Shown here piece by piece: positions 7,720 through 16,080 of a stretch of 41,381 nt of DNA. Each line of letters begins with the position of its first letter. Position 1 is the stretch's first letter. The translations under genes were made by a program, and so were the position numbers. The notes beneath the pieces are model-generated. The model worked only from the letters and a program-made list of their open reading frames with translations. It searched no databases and had not been told where the DNA came from. The DNA is from Fimenecus sp045655645 (GTDB taxonomy: Bacteria; Bacillota; Clostridia; Oscillospirales; Acutalibacteraceae), in the NCBI GenBank assembly GCA_045655645.1, contig JAZOPS010000040.1, forward strand, positions 1 through 41,381. The letters run 5' to 3'.

Positions 7720-8583
7720 ATGTCAAAAGTTGTAATCATAGGTTCAGGTCCTGCAGGCGTTTCTGCTGCGTTATATACTCAAAGAGCAGGTTTTGAAACA
7801 ACCATCATATCAAATGGTGGTGGAGCATTGCTCAAAGCCGAAAAGGTTGAAAACTATTATGGGTTTGCTGACGCGATAAGCGGTGAAAAACTTTATAATG
7901 ATGGAATTGACGGGGCAAAGCGTCTTGGTGTTGAATTTATTAATGACGAAGTAGTATCGCTTACTATAAAAGACAACTTTGTAGTGAAAACAACAAGGAA
8001 TGATTATTCAGCAGATGCGGTGCTTTTGGCGACGGGACTTTCTCGTCTTGCACCAAACATAAAAGGTCTTAAAGATTTTGAGGGTATGGGCGTCAGTTAC
8101 TGTGCTGTGTGCGACAGTTTCTTCTTCCGTGGCAAAAATGTTGGTGTAATAGGTAATGGTGAATATGCCCTTCACGAAACAAAAGAATTGCTTAATGTGG
8201 TTGGGTCTGTAACGGTTTATACCAACGGGGAAAAACCATTGGTTGAATTTCCTGAAAATGTTGTAGTAAAAACCGATAAAATACAAAGTATCAGCGGTAA
8301 ACCGATGGCTCTTGAAGTGAATTTTGAATACGAAACAGATGTTGTTAACGGGCTTTTCATTGCTTATAAAACTGCGGGTAGCACGGCTCTTGCTAAAAAG
8401 GTAGGGGCTACAATTGATGGTAACAAAATTGTAGTCAACGATAAAATGCAAACTAACATAAAAGGGCTTTTTGCAGCGGGCGATTGCACGGGTGGGCTTC
8501 TTCAGATTTCAAAAGCAGTCTATGAAGGTGCACAAGCAGGAACAGAGATTATTAAGTATTTAAAAGAGAAGAACAAACAATAA
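7720..8583 (+). CDS. Thioredoxin-reductase-like FAD oxidoreductase
   Basis: 287 residues of the low-molecular-weight thioredoxin reductase family: FAD-binding IGSGPAGVSAALY at the N terminus, redox pair C128AVC131 followed by D, and the C-terminal FAD segment AAGDCTGG. Normally the enzyme transfers electrons from NADPH to thioredoxin. Here the second nucleotide-binding motif is GNGEYA (145-150) instead of GGGDSA, and the NADPH phosphate-binding HRRxxxR motif that should follow is absent (VYTNGEKP occupies the region). The protein is also shorter than the usual 305-320. Known clostridial ferredoxin-dependent flavin thioredoxin reductases lack these NADPH motifs, so the electron donor may be different. 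GAGGTGA precedes the ATG. Family certain, exact donor and acceptor uncertain. Confidence 0.85.
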   Translation: MSKVVIIGSGPAGVSAALYTQRAGFETTIISNGGGALLKAEKVENYYGFADAISGEKLYNDGIDGAKRLGVEFINDEVVSLTIKDNFVVKTTRNDYSADAVLLATGLSRLAPNIKGLKDFEGMGVSYCAVCDSFFFRGKNVGVIGNGEYALHETKELLNVVGSVTVYTNGEKPLVEFPENVVVKTDKIQSISGKPMALEVNFEYETDVVNGLFIAYKTAGSTALAKKVGATIDGNKIVVNDKMQTNIKGLFAAGDCTGGLLQISKAVYEGAQAGTEIIKYLKEKNKQ

Positions 8584-8605
8584 AAATTAAATGTAAATTT
8601 TTCTT

Positions 8606-8633
8606 GCGGGTATTGTATAATACTCGCTTTTTT
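8606..8633 (+). terminator. Intrinsic terminator after the thioredoxin-reductase-like gene
   Basis: Stem GCGGGTATT (8606-8614) with AATACTCGC (8619-8627), one G-U pair, 4-base loop, then six T residues. It overlaps the likely mreB promoter. Confidence 0.8.
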
Positions 8634-8641
8634 GATATAAT
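8613..8641 (+). promoter_or_regulatory. Probable promoter of the mreBCD-PBP2 operon
   Basis: -35 TTGTAT (8613-8618) and perfect -10 TATAAT (8636-8641), 17-base spacer. The -35 lies in the loop of the preceding terminator hairpin. It would give a leader of about 43 bases before mreB. Confidence 0.55.
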
Positions 8642-8690
8642 AAAATAGATTATTTATGTTTATAAATTACTATGAATTGGAGATGTTGAA

Positions 8691-9680
8691 ATGCTATTTG
8701 CACAAGATATCGGAATAGATTTGGGAACTGCTAATACAGTGGTTTACCTTAAAGGAAAAGGCATTGTTACAAGAGAACCTTCTGTTGTGGCAGTCAATGA
8801 AAAAACAGATCCACCAACAGTTGTTGCAGTTGGTAATGAAGCAAAAGCAATGATTGGCAGAACACCGGGTTCAATCACAGCAGTACGCCCATTAAAGAAT
8901 GGCGTTATTGCTGACTTTGAAATCACATCAGAAATGCTTAAAGAATTCATTAAAAAAGCAATTAAACGCTCACCATTCAGTCGCGCTCGCGTGCTTATCT
9001 GTGTCCCATCAGGTATTACAGAAGTTGAGAGAAAAGCGGTGCATGATGCTGCGAGAAATGCTGGCGCAAAATATGCGTCACTCATTCAAGAGCCACTTGC
9101 AGCAGCAATGGGTGCAGGGCTTCCTGTTACAGAAGCTGTGGGTAGTATGATTGTTGATATTGGTGGCGGTACAACAGAAGTTGCAGTTATTTCATATCGC
9201 GATATTGTTACTGCAAAATCAATTCGTGTTGCAGGCGACGATTTTGACGAAGCGATTATTGAATACATACGCAAAAAGCACAATATGTTAATTGGCGAGC
9301 GCACAGCAGAAGATGTTAAGATGAAAATCGGCTCTGCTTACAGTTATGACGGTGAAGGCGCAATGGATATTCGCGGAAGAAGCCTTGTTGACGGACTTCC
9401 AAAGAATATTGAAATCACTTCAGAAGAAGTTCGAGAAGCACTCAGCGAACCACTTTCACAAATTCTTGAAACAATCCGTTCAACTCTTGAAAAAACTCCA
9501 CCAGAGTTACTTGCAGATATTGTTGATAATGGAATCATGCTTTCAGGTGGTGGTGCTCTTCTTCGCGAACTTGATAAACTCATTTCAGAAGAAACAAAGA
9601 TTCCTGTTCATGTGGCTGCTGAGCCTCTTGAATGCGTAGCAACAGGTATGGGTTATTGCTTAGAGCGTGGAAATATGTAA
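8691..9680 (+). CDS. mreB: Rod-shape actin homolog MreB
   Basis: Bacterial actin that forms membrane-associated filaments and directs lateral wall synthesis with MreC, MreD and PBP2. 329 residues, normal length. Phosphate-1 motif DIGIDLGTANTVVY at the N terminus, phosphate-2 DIGGGTTEVAVIS, and the C-terminal adenosine segment SGGGALLRELD identify it. GGAGATG precedes the ATG. First gene of the operon mreB-mreC-mreD-PBP2, with gaps of 23, 11 and 23 bases. The order fits the conserved elongasome cluster and rules out the Mbl/MreBH paralogs as a better description only by context. Confidence 0.96.
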   Translation: MLFAQDIGIDLGTANTVVYLKGKGIVTREPSVVAVNEKTDPPTVVAVGNEAKAMIGRTPGSITAVRPLKNGVIADFEITSEMLKEFIKKAIKRSPFSRARVLICVPSGITEVERKAVHDAARNAGAKYASLIQEPLAAAMGAGLPVTEAVGSMIVDIGGGTTEVAVISYRDIVTAKSIRVAGDDFDEAIIEYIRKKHNMLIGERTAEDVKMKIGSAYSYDGEGAMDIRGRSLVDGLPKNIEITSEEVREALSEPLSQILETIRSTLEKTPPELLADIVDNGIMLSGGGALLRELDKLISEETKIPVHVAAEPLECVATGMGYCLERGNM

Positions 9681-9703
9681 TAAAAATATCGGAGAAGATT
9701 TAA

Positions 9704-10528
9704 ATGAATAATTTCTTCAAAAGTACAACCTTTAAAGTTCTGCTTTCAGTGGCAGTTGTGCTTGTGATTGCAACTATTTTTGCAACAGTTTCAAGCACAG
9801 CAACTTCACCACTTACAAAAGTCGTTGAAGTGATAGTTTCACCACTTACAAAAGCAGCGTCATATATCTCAGCAGATTTTGATGATTTTAAAGGTGGATT
9901 TGTGTCAGCTAACACTTATCGTGACCGTGTTGCAGAACTTGAACAACAGGTTGCCGAATATCAAAGTCAATTAGTTGATTATGAAAAAACTAAAAAACAA
10001 TTAGCATCTTATGAAGCGTTCCTTGATGTTCGCGAAAAAAATCCTGACTATACTTGGGTTTATTCAACTATAATCGGGCGTGACTCTGCTGATATTTTTG
10101 GCTCATTCACAATTAACAAGGGCTCAAAAGATGGCATTAAAGTCAACGATGCAGTTATTTATAGTGATTATCTCATAGGCGTTGTTACAGAGGTTAATCC
10201 AACATCTGCTGTGGTGCGCTCTGTGGCTGACCCATCAGTGAATGTGGCTGCTTATGATATTAGAACAGGCGAGTTAGGTTATGTTTCTTCAACTCATACA
10301 GGAAATTGCCGTTTGACAGGACTTAACCGAAACACGGCAGTTTCTAAAGGTGGAATTATCTGCACTTCAGGTACAGGCGGAATTTTCCCTAAAGATTTGA
10401 TTATCGGAACAGTTACAACAATTGAACAAAGTCAGACAGAATTATCTTCTTATGCTAATTTGCAACTTTCTGTGGATACAAAAGATATTCACGACTGTTT
10501 TGTAATTACTGCATTTGACGAAGAATAA
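9704..10528 (+). CDS. mreC: Rod-shape protein MreC
   Basis: Bitopic membrane protein that scaffolds the elongasome outside the membrane and links MreB to PBP2. 274 residues: short cytoplasmic tail, one membrane helix at about 9-28 (FKVLLSVAVVLVIATIF), a coiled coil at about 70-105 (RVAELEQQVAEYQSQL), then the double beta-barrel domain with the characteristic GRDSADIFGSFTINKGSKDGI and GTGGIFPKDLIIGTV segments. GGAGAAG lies before the ATG. Sits between mreB and mreD. Confidence 0.94.
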   Translation: MNNFFKSTTFKVLLSVAVVLVIATIFATVSSTATSPLTKVVEVIVSPLTKAASYISADFDDFKGGFVSANTYRDRVAELEQQVAEYQSQLVDYEKTKKQLASYEAFLDVREKNPDYTWVYSTIIGRDSADIFGSFTINKGSKDGIKVNDAVIYSDYLIGVVTEVNPTSAVVRSVADPSVNVAAYDIRTGELGYVSSTHTGNCRLTGLNRNTAVSKGGIICTSGTGGIFPKDLIIGTVTTIEQSQTELSSYANLQLSVDTKDIHDCFVITAFDEE

Positions 10529-10539
10529 GGATTAAAAAT

Positions 10540-11067
10540 ATGACACGACAAACAAAAATAAAGTTAAAAAGATATGGAATCTTTGCTTTGATTATATTGT
10601 GTGCTCATCTTTTGCAGAACTCTTTGATGATTTTTCCTGAAATAGCGGGGATAAGACCAATATTATTAATATCAGTTGCAATTTGTATTGCAATGTATGA
10701 GGGTGAAGTTATTGGTGGAATCGCAGGGCTTTTTGCAGGCGCTTTGTGGGACACGGTAACAGTTACGGCAGATGGTTATAACGCGTTGTATTTAGCAGTC
10801 GCTTGTGCAATCTGTGGTTTTCTATTAAGAGTATTTATGCGTAACAATATAATCACATATATAATGATGAATAGTGCTGTGACCTTGCTTTATTGTGTGA
10901 CTTATGTGTTATTCTTTATTGCGGCAAGGGGCATTGATTCAGCGGGTGAGATTTTTGTGCGCTATTATTTCCCAATGGCGATTTATTCACTTGTGTTTAC
11001 ACCATTATGGTATTTGATTATCCGTGGTGTTAGCACAAAATTTGCAAATGTTTATACAGAATATTAA
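10540..11067 (+). CDS. mreD: Rod-shape protein MreD
   Basis: Polytopic membrane partner of MreC in the elongasome. 175 residues with about five hydrophobic segments (around 11-30, 37-55, 60-75, 81-98, 108-130 and 145-163, some possibly re-entrant). Sequence conservation in MreD is low; the call rests on size, hydrophobicity, the EGEVIGGIAGLFAGALWDTV segment typical of MreD and its position between mreC and the class B PBP. Confidence 0.9.
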   Translation: MTRQTKIKLKRYGIFALIILCAHLLQNSLMIFPEIAGIRPILLISVAICIAMYEGEVIGGIAGLFAGALWDTVTVTADGYNALYLAVACAICGFLLRVFMRNNIITYIMMNSAVTLLYCVTYVLFFIAARGIDSAGEIFVRYYFPMAIYSLVFTPLWYLIIRGVSTKFANVYTEY

Positions 11068-11090
11068 AAATATAAAAGGACGGTGAGAAA

Positions 11091-13196
11091 ATGAGAAACA
11101 CATATAGCTTTAAAGTGAGAACAACGGCTTTTATTGTAGCTGTATTAATGGCTGTTTCTATTTTCATTGCTGACCTTTTTAGAATACAGATTATTGACCG
11201 TGATGAATATAAAGCGCAAGCGATTTCACTTTCGTCAGCATCATCAGAAATTGATGCGTTGCGCGGTGAAATTTTAGATAGCAACGGTCAAGCGTTAGTT
11301 TATAATGTTCGTTCGAATTCAGTTTATATTGATGCTTCATATTTCCCATCATCATCAAAAAAAGCAGAACGAAACGAAATTTTGCTTTCTCTTGTAAAAT
11401 TATTTGAACAATATGGTGTTGAATATAAAAGTTCACTGCCCATTTTTTATTCAAACGGAAAATTTGCTTTTGCAAAAGATAGCGCAAAAGATAAAAAATA
11501 TCTTATGCGAAAAGATTATCTCAACCTTAATTTCTACGCAACTGCACAGAATTGTTATGATGCCCTTTGTGAATTCTATGACTTTAAAGATATGACCATA
11601 GAAGACACCCTCAAGGTTGGTGGAATTCTCTTTGAAATGACAAAAGGAGATTTTTCAAAATCAAATCCATTTACATTGGCAGAAAATGTGTCGGACACTC
11701 TTGTAGCATTGCTTAAAGAACAAAGCAGATTTTATCAAGGTATTGAAATTCGTGTTGATACTCAGCGCGCTTTTTATGATGGTACAATCGCACCGCATAT
11801 AGTGGGTTATTATGATTATATCAACGCAGATGAATATGAGGAAGTAAAAAAAGAATACGAAGAAAAACTCAAAGATGAAAATCTTACTGAAGAACAAAAA
11901 GAAGAACTTAAATTAAAGTCTTATGGAATGACTGATAAAATCGGTAAATTCGGCATTGAAAACGCAATGGAAAGTGAGTTGCGTGGAACAAACGGAAAAG
12001 TGACAACAACTGTTAATAGTGACGGTACAAAAACCACAACTGTTACAAAAAATCCGCAGAACGGTAACAATGTTATTTTGACAATTGACGCTGATTTTCA
12101 GAAAAAAGTTCAGAACATTTTAGCCGAAAGAATTAACAACACAAAAGGTGCTAACAATATTGACCCTGCAGGTAGTATTGTGGTTATGGATGTTAATGAT
12201 TTCTCTATTCTTGCCTGTGCAACATATCCGTCCTATGACTTGAATACTTATAAAGAAAATGTTGTTGCACTTAACCAAGATGAAACAGCACCGCTCTGGA
12301 ATAGAGCACTTCGCAGTACTTATGAACCGGGTTCAACAGTAAAACCGGGTGTAGCCTTGGCAGGCCTTGAAGAAGGAATTATAACACCTGACCAGAGAAT
12401 TAAATGTACTCGAGTTTATAACTTTTTCAGCGATATGCAGTTCGTATGCTATAATGTTTCGGGTCACGCAGGTAGCGAAATCAATGTTAAAGAAGCACTC
12501 AAATATTCTTGTAATATTTTCTTCTATGAGGTGGGCAGACAACTTGGCGTTTCTAAAATGAATGAATATTTTAAAATGTTAGGTTTCGGCAGCAAAACAG
12601 GTGTAGAGCTGACAGAAGCAACAGGTAAAATCGCAAGCCCTGAAGATAGAGAAGCGTCTGGACTTGTGTGGTATCCCGGTGATACTGTTCAGGCGGCTAT
12701 CGGACAAGCTGACCACCTTTTCACGCCAATTCAGTTGGCAACTTATGTTTCAACTCTTGCAAACGGTGGAACAAAATACACAGCACATTTTGTAAAGAGT
12801 ATAAAATCAGCGGATTATTCCGAAACAATTTATGAAGCAGAGCCAACAGTAATTGCAAAATATGATTTTTCAAGCACTTCGTTGAGAACTATCCGCGAAG
12901 GTATGGTAATGATGGCCAATTCTCGTCCGGAATTTAACGGACTTGATTTTCAGATTGCGTCAAAAACAGGTACAGCCGATTCAAAGAAAAGGGTAAACGG
13001 CAAAATTGTTGACTATACCAATGGTTTTATGATTTCTTATGCACCTGCTGACAACCCACAAATCGCAGTAGTTGTAGCGATTGAAAATGTTACAGCGGGT
13101 AGCATTCCGTTATATGTGCGCGATGTTTATAAGGCTTATTTTGAATCAGGTTCAACTGTGACAGATTCACAACAAAGCGGAATAGTATTGAATTAA
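11091..13196 (+). CDS. mrdA: Class B penicillin-binding protein (PBP2/MrdA type)
   Basis: Monofunctional peptidoglycan DD-transpeptidase. 701 residues: one N-terminal membrane anchor (about 11-31), the PBP dimerisation domain beginning with the RGEILDSNG motif, then the transpeptidase domain. Active-site triads are complete: S415TVK418, S473CN475 and K625TGT628. No PASTA domains. A Lys/Glu-rich insertion (about 244-268) in the dimerisation domain is unusual but in frame. Position after mreBCD argues for the elongation PBP2 rather than division FtsI/SpoVD, though sequence alone does not settle that. AAAGGACGG precedes the ATG. Confidence 0.93.
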   Translation: MRNTYSFKVRTTAFIVAVLMAVSIFIADLFRIQIIDRDEYKAQAISLSSASSEIDALRGEILDSNGQALVYNVRSNSVYIDASYFPSSSKKAERNEILLSLVKLFEQYGVEYKSSLPIFYSNGKFAFAKDSAKDKKYLMRKDYLNLNFYATAQNCYDALCEFYDFKDMTIEDTLKVGGILFEMTKGDFSKSNPFTLAENVSDTLVALLKEQSRFYQGIEIRVDTQRAFYDGTIAPHIVGYYDYINADEYEEVKKEYEEKLKDENLTEEQKEELKLKSYGMTDKIGKFGIENAMESELRGTNGKVTTTVNSDGTKTTTVTKNPQNGNNVILTIDADFQKKVQNILAERINNTKGANNIDPAGSIVVMDVNDFSILACATYPSYDLNTYKENVVALNQDETAPLWNRALRSTYEPGSTVKPGVALAGLEEGIITPDQRIKCTRVYNFFSDMQFVCYNVSGHAGSEINVKEALKYSCNIFFYEVGRQLGVSKMNEYFKMLGFGSKTGVELTEATGKIASPEDREASGLVWYPGDTVQAAIGQADHLFTPIQLATYVSTLANGGTKYTAHFVKSIKSADYSETIYEAEPTVIAKYDFSSTSLRTIREGMVMMANSRPEFNGLDFQIASKTGTADSKKRVNGKIVDYTNGFMISYAPADNPQIAVVVAIENVTAGSIPLYVRDVYKAYFESGSTVTDSQQSGIVLN

Positions 13197-13234
13197 ACGC
13201 AATTTGTAACAAATAATATTATTGTAAAAAACAC

Positions 13235-13263
13235 TTGATTTTTAAAAACTCTTGTGTTATACT
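13235..13263 (+). promoter_or_regulatory. Promoter of rpsO
   Basis: -35 TTGATT (13235-13240), -10 TATACT (13258-13263), 17-base spacer, 38 bases after the PBP2 stop codon. It would produce a leader of about 105 bases before rpsO. Confidence 0.75.
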
Positions 13264-13269
13264 ATCAAG

Positions 13270-13360
13270 GCTATCTCTGTGCGCTCGGGTGATTGAGTAA
13301 ACTCGTAGAGTGTTCACCTACTTTCATCTGGGGCATTTGAGTTGAATTTATTCTATATAA
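13270..13360 (+). promoter_or_regulatory. rpsO 5' leader, possible S15 autoregulatory structure
   Basis: The leader between the promoter and the start codon can fold: GGTGA (13288-13292) pairs with TCACC (13314-13318) and encloses GAG/CTC (13295-13297 with 13302-13304). Ribosomal protein S15 is known to repress its own mRNA through leader structures in several bacteria, with different shapes in different lineages. The pairing is visible; S15 binding is inference. Confidence 0.35.
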
Positions 13361-13374
13361 TGAGGTGAAAATCA

Positions 13375-13638
13375 ATGACACAGGCAGAAAAACAGGCTAT
13401 CATGGCTGAATACGCTGCACACGAAGGCGACACAGGTTCTCCAGAAGTTCAGATTGCTGTTCTCACAAAGAGAATTAACGATTTGACAGAGCACCTTAAG
13501 GCTAACAAGAAAGACCACCACTCACGTCGTGGCCTTCTTAAAATGGTTGGTCGCAGAAGAAATCTTCTCGCATACCTTCAGAAGAAGGATATCGAAAGAT
13601 ACCGTGCAATCGTTGCAAGACTTGGTCTTCGTAAGTAA
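13375..13638 (+). CDS. rpsO: 30S ribosomal protein S15
   Basis: Primary 16S rRNA-binding protein of the small-subunit platform. 87 residues plus the usual length, with the signatures HEGDTGSPEVQIAVLTKRI, HLKANKKDHHSRRGLLKMV and RRRNLLAYL. GAGGTG precedes the ATG. The gene is followed by pnp as in E. coli and Bacillus, with a stem-loop in between. Confidence 0.98.
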   Translation: MTQAEKQAIMAEYAAHEGDTGSPEVQIAVLTKRINDLTEHLKANKKDHHSRRGLLKMVGRRRNLLAYLQKKDIERYRAIVARLGLRK

Positions 13639-13650
13639 TCAAAACACTTT

Positions 13651-13695
13651 AAGGCAGACAGAGATTTCACTCAGTCTGCCTTGAATTGCTTTTAA
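13651..13695 (+). terminator. Terminator-like stem after rpsO
   Basis: Perfect 9-bp stem AAGGCAGAC (13651-13659) with GTCTGCCTT (13674-13682) and a 14-base loop, followed by only a weak T-rich stretch (TTGAATTGCTTTT). Probably an attenuating or partial terminator that lets some transcription continue into pnp. Confidence 0.5.
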
Positions 13696-13710
13696 AGGTA
13701 ATGTAAATAG

Positions 13711-13800
13711 AGGCAGAAACCTTAGCTTTTAGCGGTAAACAGAGTTCTTAAATTTGAATTTTTAAGAGTTGTGTTTATTGCTAAAGAACGGTTTTTGCCT
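13711..13800 (+). promoter_or_regulatory. Long imperfect hairpin in the pnp leader
   Basis: 90-base stem-loop made of three helices: 13711-13721 with 13790-13800 (11 bp), 13729-13741 with 13772-13784 (13 bp) and 13743-13752 with 13761-13770 (10 bp). One internal loop (7 by 5 bases) separates the outer two. It totals 34 bp including G-U pairs and ends 35 bases before the pnp start. This is the position of the RNase III-processed, PNPase-autoregulated hairpin of E. coli pnp. A possible promoter (TTGAAT 13681-13686, TAAATA 13704-13709, 17-base spacer) overlaps its base. Confidence 0.75.
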
Positions 13801-13835
13801 TGCAAATAAAAATATTTTAAGGAAGGTAAAAAATT

Positions 13836-16031
13836 ATGTTTTTCAAGAATTTTAAAGTTTGGGAAACTGAACTCGCAGGTAGAAAATTGACTCTTGAAAC
13901 AGGCAAAATGGCTGGCCTTGCTAATGCTGCTATTCTTGCTCGTTATGGCGAAACAGAAGTTCTTTGTACAGTAACAGCTTCTGCAAAACCAAGAGAAGGC
14001 GTTGATTTCTTCCCACTCTCAGTTGACTATGAAGAAAAAATGTACTCAGTAGGTCGCATTCCTGGCTCATTCCAGAGAAGAGAAGGCAGAGCAAGTGAAA
14101 AGGCAATCCTTACATCTCGTTGTATCGACAGACCAATTCGTCCACTCTTCCCAAAAGACCTTAGAAATGACTGTTCAGTAGTTGCTACTGTAATGTCAGT
14201 TGACCCTGATTGCTCACCTGAAATCACAGCTATGATTGGTGTTTCAGCAGCAATCGCAATTTCAGATATTCCTTGGGCAGGTCCTGTTTCAGGCGTTAAT
14301 GTTGGTCTTGTTGACGGCAAAATCGTTATCAACCCAAATCTCGAAGAGAGAGCAAAAACAGACCTTGTTTTGACAGTTGCATCAACAGCAGACCTTGTTG
14401 CTATGATTGAAGCAGGCGCAAACGAAATCGACGATGATACAATGTTTGACGCTATCATGGCAGGTCACGCTGAAAACCAGAAAATCGTTAAATTCATTCA
14501 GGGCATTGTTGATGAAATCGGTAAGCCAAAGTTCGCTTACACATCTTCTGACCCAGACCCAGAAATTATGGCAGAAATTGAAGAATTCTGCATTGAAGAT
14601 GTTAAGAAAGCTCTTGATACTGACGACAAGCTTGTTCGTGACGAAGCTCTTCTTCCAATCTATGAAGCAGTTCACGCTAAGTTTGATGAAAGATTTGAAG
14701 GCAACGAAGCAAAACTTGATGAGATTATGTATCTTGTTCAAAAGCATGTTGTTCGTGCTTGGCTTAAAGATGAACACAAGCGTGTTGACGGTCGTGGTAT
14801 CGACGATATCCGTCCACTTAATGCAGAAGTAGACCTTATCACTCGTGCACACGGTTCAGGTATGTTCACTCGTGGTCAGACTCAGGTTCTCTCAATCGCA
14901 ACACTCGGACCTATGGGTGATGCACAGCAGCTTGACGGTCTTGATGAACAGACAGAAAAGAGATATATTCACCATTACAACTTCCCATCATACTCAGTTG
15001 GTGAAACAAAGCCATCTCGTGGTCCAGGTCGCCGTGAAATCGGTCACGGTGCACTTGCAGAAAAGGCTCTTGTTCCTGTTCTTCCATCAGTTGATGAATT
15101 CCCTTATGCAATCCGCGTTGTATCAGAAGTTCTTTCTTCAAATGGTTCAACATCACAAGGCTCAATTTGTGGTTCAACTCTTGCTCTTATGGCAGCAGGT
15201 GTTCCAATTAAAGCTCCTGTAGCAGGTATTTCTTGCGGTCTTATCACAGGTGATGAAGGCGTTTATGGCGACTTCATGACAATGGTTGATATTCAGGGCC
15301 TTGAAGACTTCTATGGCGATATGGACTTTAAAGTAGCAGGTACAAAGAAGGGTATCACAGCTATTCAAATGGACCTTAAAGTGCACGGTCTTACAGCTGA
15401 AATCATTAAAGAAGCATTTGCAAAAACTCACAAGGCAAGAGATTATATCCTTGATGAAATTATGATTCCTTGTATTGCAGAGCCAAGAGCAGAACTTTCA
15501 AAGTTTGCTCCAAAGATGCTCTCAACAAAGATTGACCCAGAAAAAATCGGTGATGTTATCGGTAAACAGGGTAAGGTTATCCAGAAGATTCAGGCTGACT
15601 GCGAAGTTAAGATTGACATTGAAGAAGACGGTCGCGTATTCATTTCAGGCATTGATATTGACAATGCAAAACGTGCTCTTTCAATTGTTGAACTTATCGC
15701 AAAAGACCCAGAAATCGGCGCAATCTATAACGGTGTTGTAACTCGTCTTATGAGCTTTGGTGCTTTCGTTGAAATCGCTCCAGGTAAAGAAGGTCTTGTT
15801 CACATCAGCCGTCTTGATGTTAAGCGTACAGAAAAGGTTGAAGATGTTGTTAATGTTGGTGACACAGTGCTTGTAAAGGTACTTGAAATTGATGACCAAG
15901 GCAGACTTAACCTTTCTCGTCGTGATGCTCTTATCGAAGTTAAGGGTCTTGTACCAGAAAATGACATCGAAGAAGAGCCAAAAAAGCGCGATAACAACCG
16001 TCGTTTCAACAAAAGAAGAAACAACGACTAA
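13836..16031 (+). CDS. pnp: Polynucleotide phosphorylase
   Basis: 3'-5' phosphorolytic exoribonuclease of mRNA decay; homotrimeric, cytoplasmic. 731 residues: first RNase PH domain with FFPLSVDYEEKMYSVG and IDRPIRPLFP, a helical linker, second RNase PH domain containing HGSGMFTRGQTQ and the metal-binding DIQGLEDFYGDMDFKVAGT, a KH domain at about 562-620 (IGDVIGKQGKVIQKIQ) and an S1 domain at about 627-695 (GVVTRLMSFGAFVEI). The C-terminal tail is basic and charged. GGAAGG precedes the ATG at 13836. The leader hairpin suggests autoregulation. Confidence 0.98.
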   Translation: MFFKNFKVWETELAGRKLTLETGKMAGLANAAILARYGETEVLCTVTASAKPREGVDFFPLSVDYEEKMYSVGRIPGSFQRREGRASEKAILTSRCIDRPIRPLFPKDLRNDCSVVATVMSVDPDCSPEITAMIGVSAAIAISDIPWAGPVSGVNVGLVDGKIVINPNLEERAKTDLVLTVASTADLVAMIEAGANEIDDDTMFDAIMAGHAENQKIVKFIQGIVDEIGKPKFAYTSSDPDPEIMAEIEEFCIEDVKKALDTDDKLVRDEALLPIYEAVHAKFDERFEGNEAKLDEIMYLVQKHVVRAWLKDEHKRVDGRGIDDIRPLNAEVDLITRAHGSGMFTRGQTQVLSIATLGPMGDAQQLDGLDEQTEKRYIHHYNFPSYSVGETKPSRGPGRREIGHGALAEKALVPVLPSVDEFPYAIRVVSEVLSSNGSTSQGSICGSTLALMAAGVPIKAPVAGISCGLITGDEGVYGDFMTMVDIQGLEDFYGDMDFKVAGTKKGITAIQMDLKVHGLTAEIIKEAFAKTHKARDYILDEIMIPCIAEPRAELSKFAPKMLSTKIDPEKIGDVIGKQGKVIQKIQADCEVKIDIEEDGRVFISGIDIDNAKRALSIVELIAKDPEIGAIYNGVVTRLMSFGAFVEIAPGKEGLVHISRLDVKRTEKVEDVVNVGDTVLVKVLEIDDQGRLNLSRRDALIEVKGLVPENDIEEEPKKRDNNRRFNKRRNND

Positions 16032-16044
16032 TTAAAACAAAAGA

Positions 16045-16080
16045 AAAGGATAGAGATTAATTTCTCTATCCTTTATTTTT
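16045..16080 (+). terminator. Intrinsic terminator of pnp
   Basis: Perfect 12-bp stem AAAGGATAGAGA (16045-16056) with TCTCTATCCTTT (16063-16074), loop TTAATT, then ATTTTTTT. The distal edge overlaps the stop codon of the convergent cca gene. Confidence 0.9.

Noticed and set aside
13651..13682. Strong terminator isolating rpsO from pnp
   Set aside because: The stem is good, but the loop is long and no T-tract follows, so it is listed only as terminator-like.
14382..14852. 156-residue antisense frame within pnp
   Set aside because: Cysteine- and phenylalanine-heavy shadow of a strongly conserved sense gene, without ribosome site.
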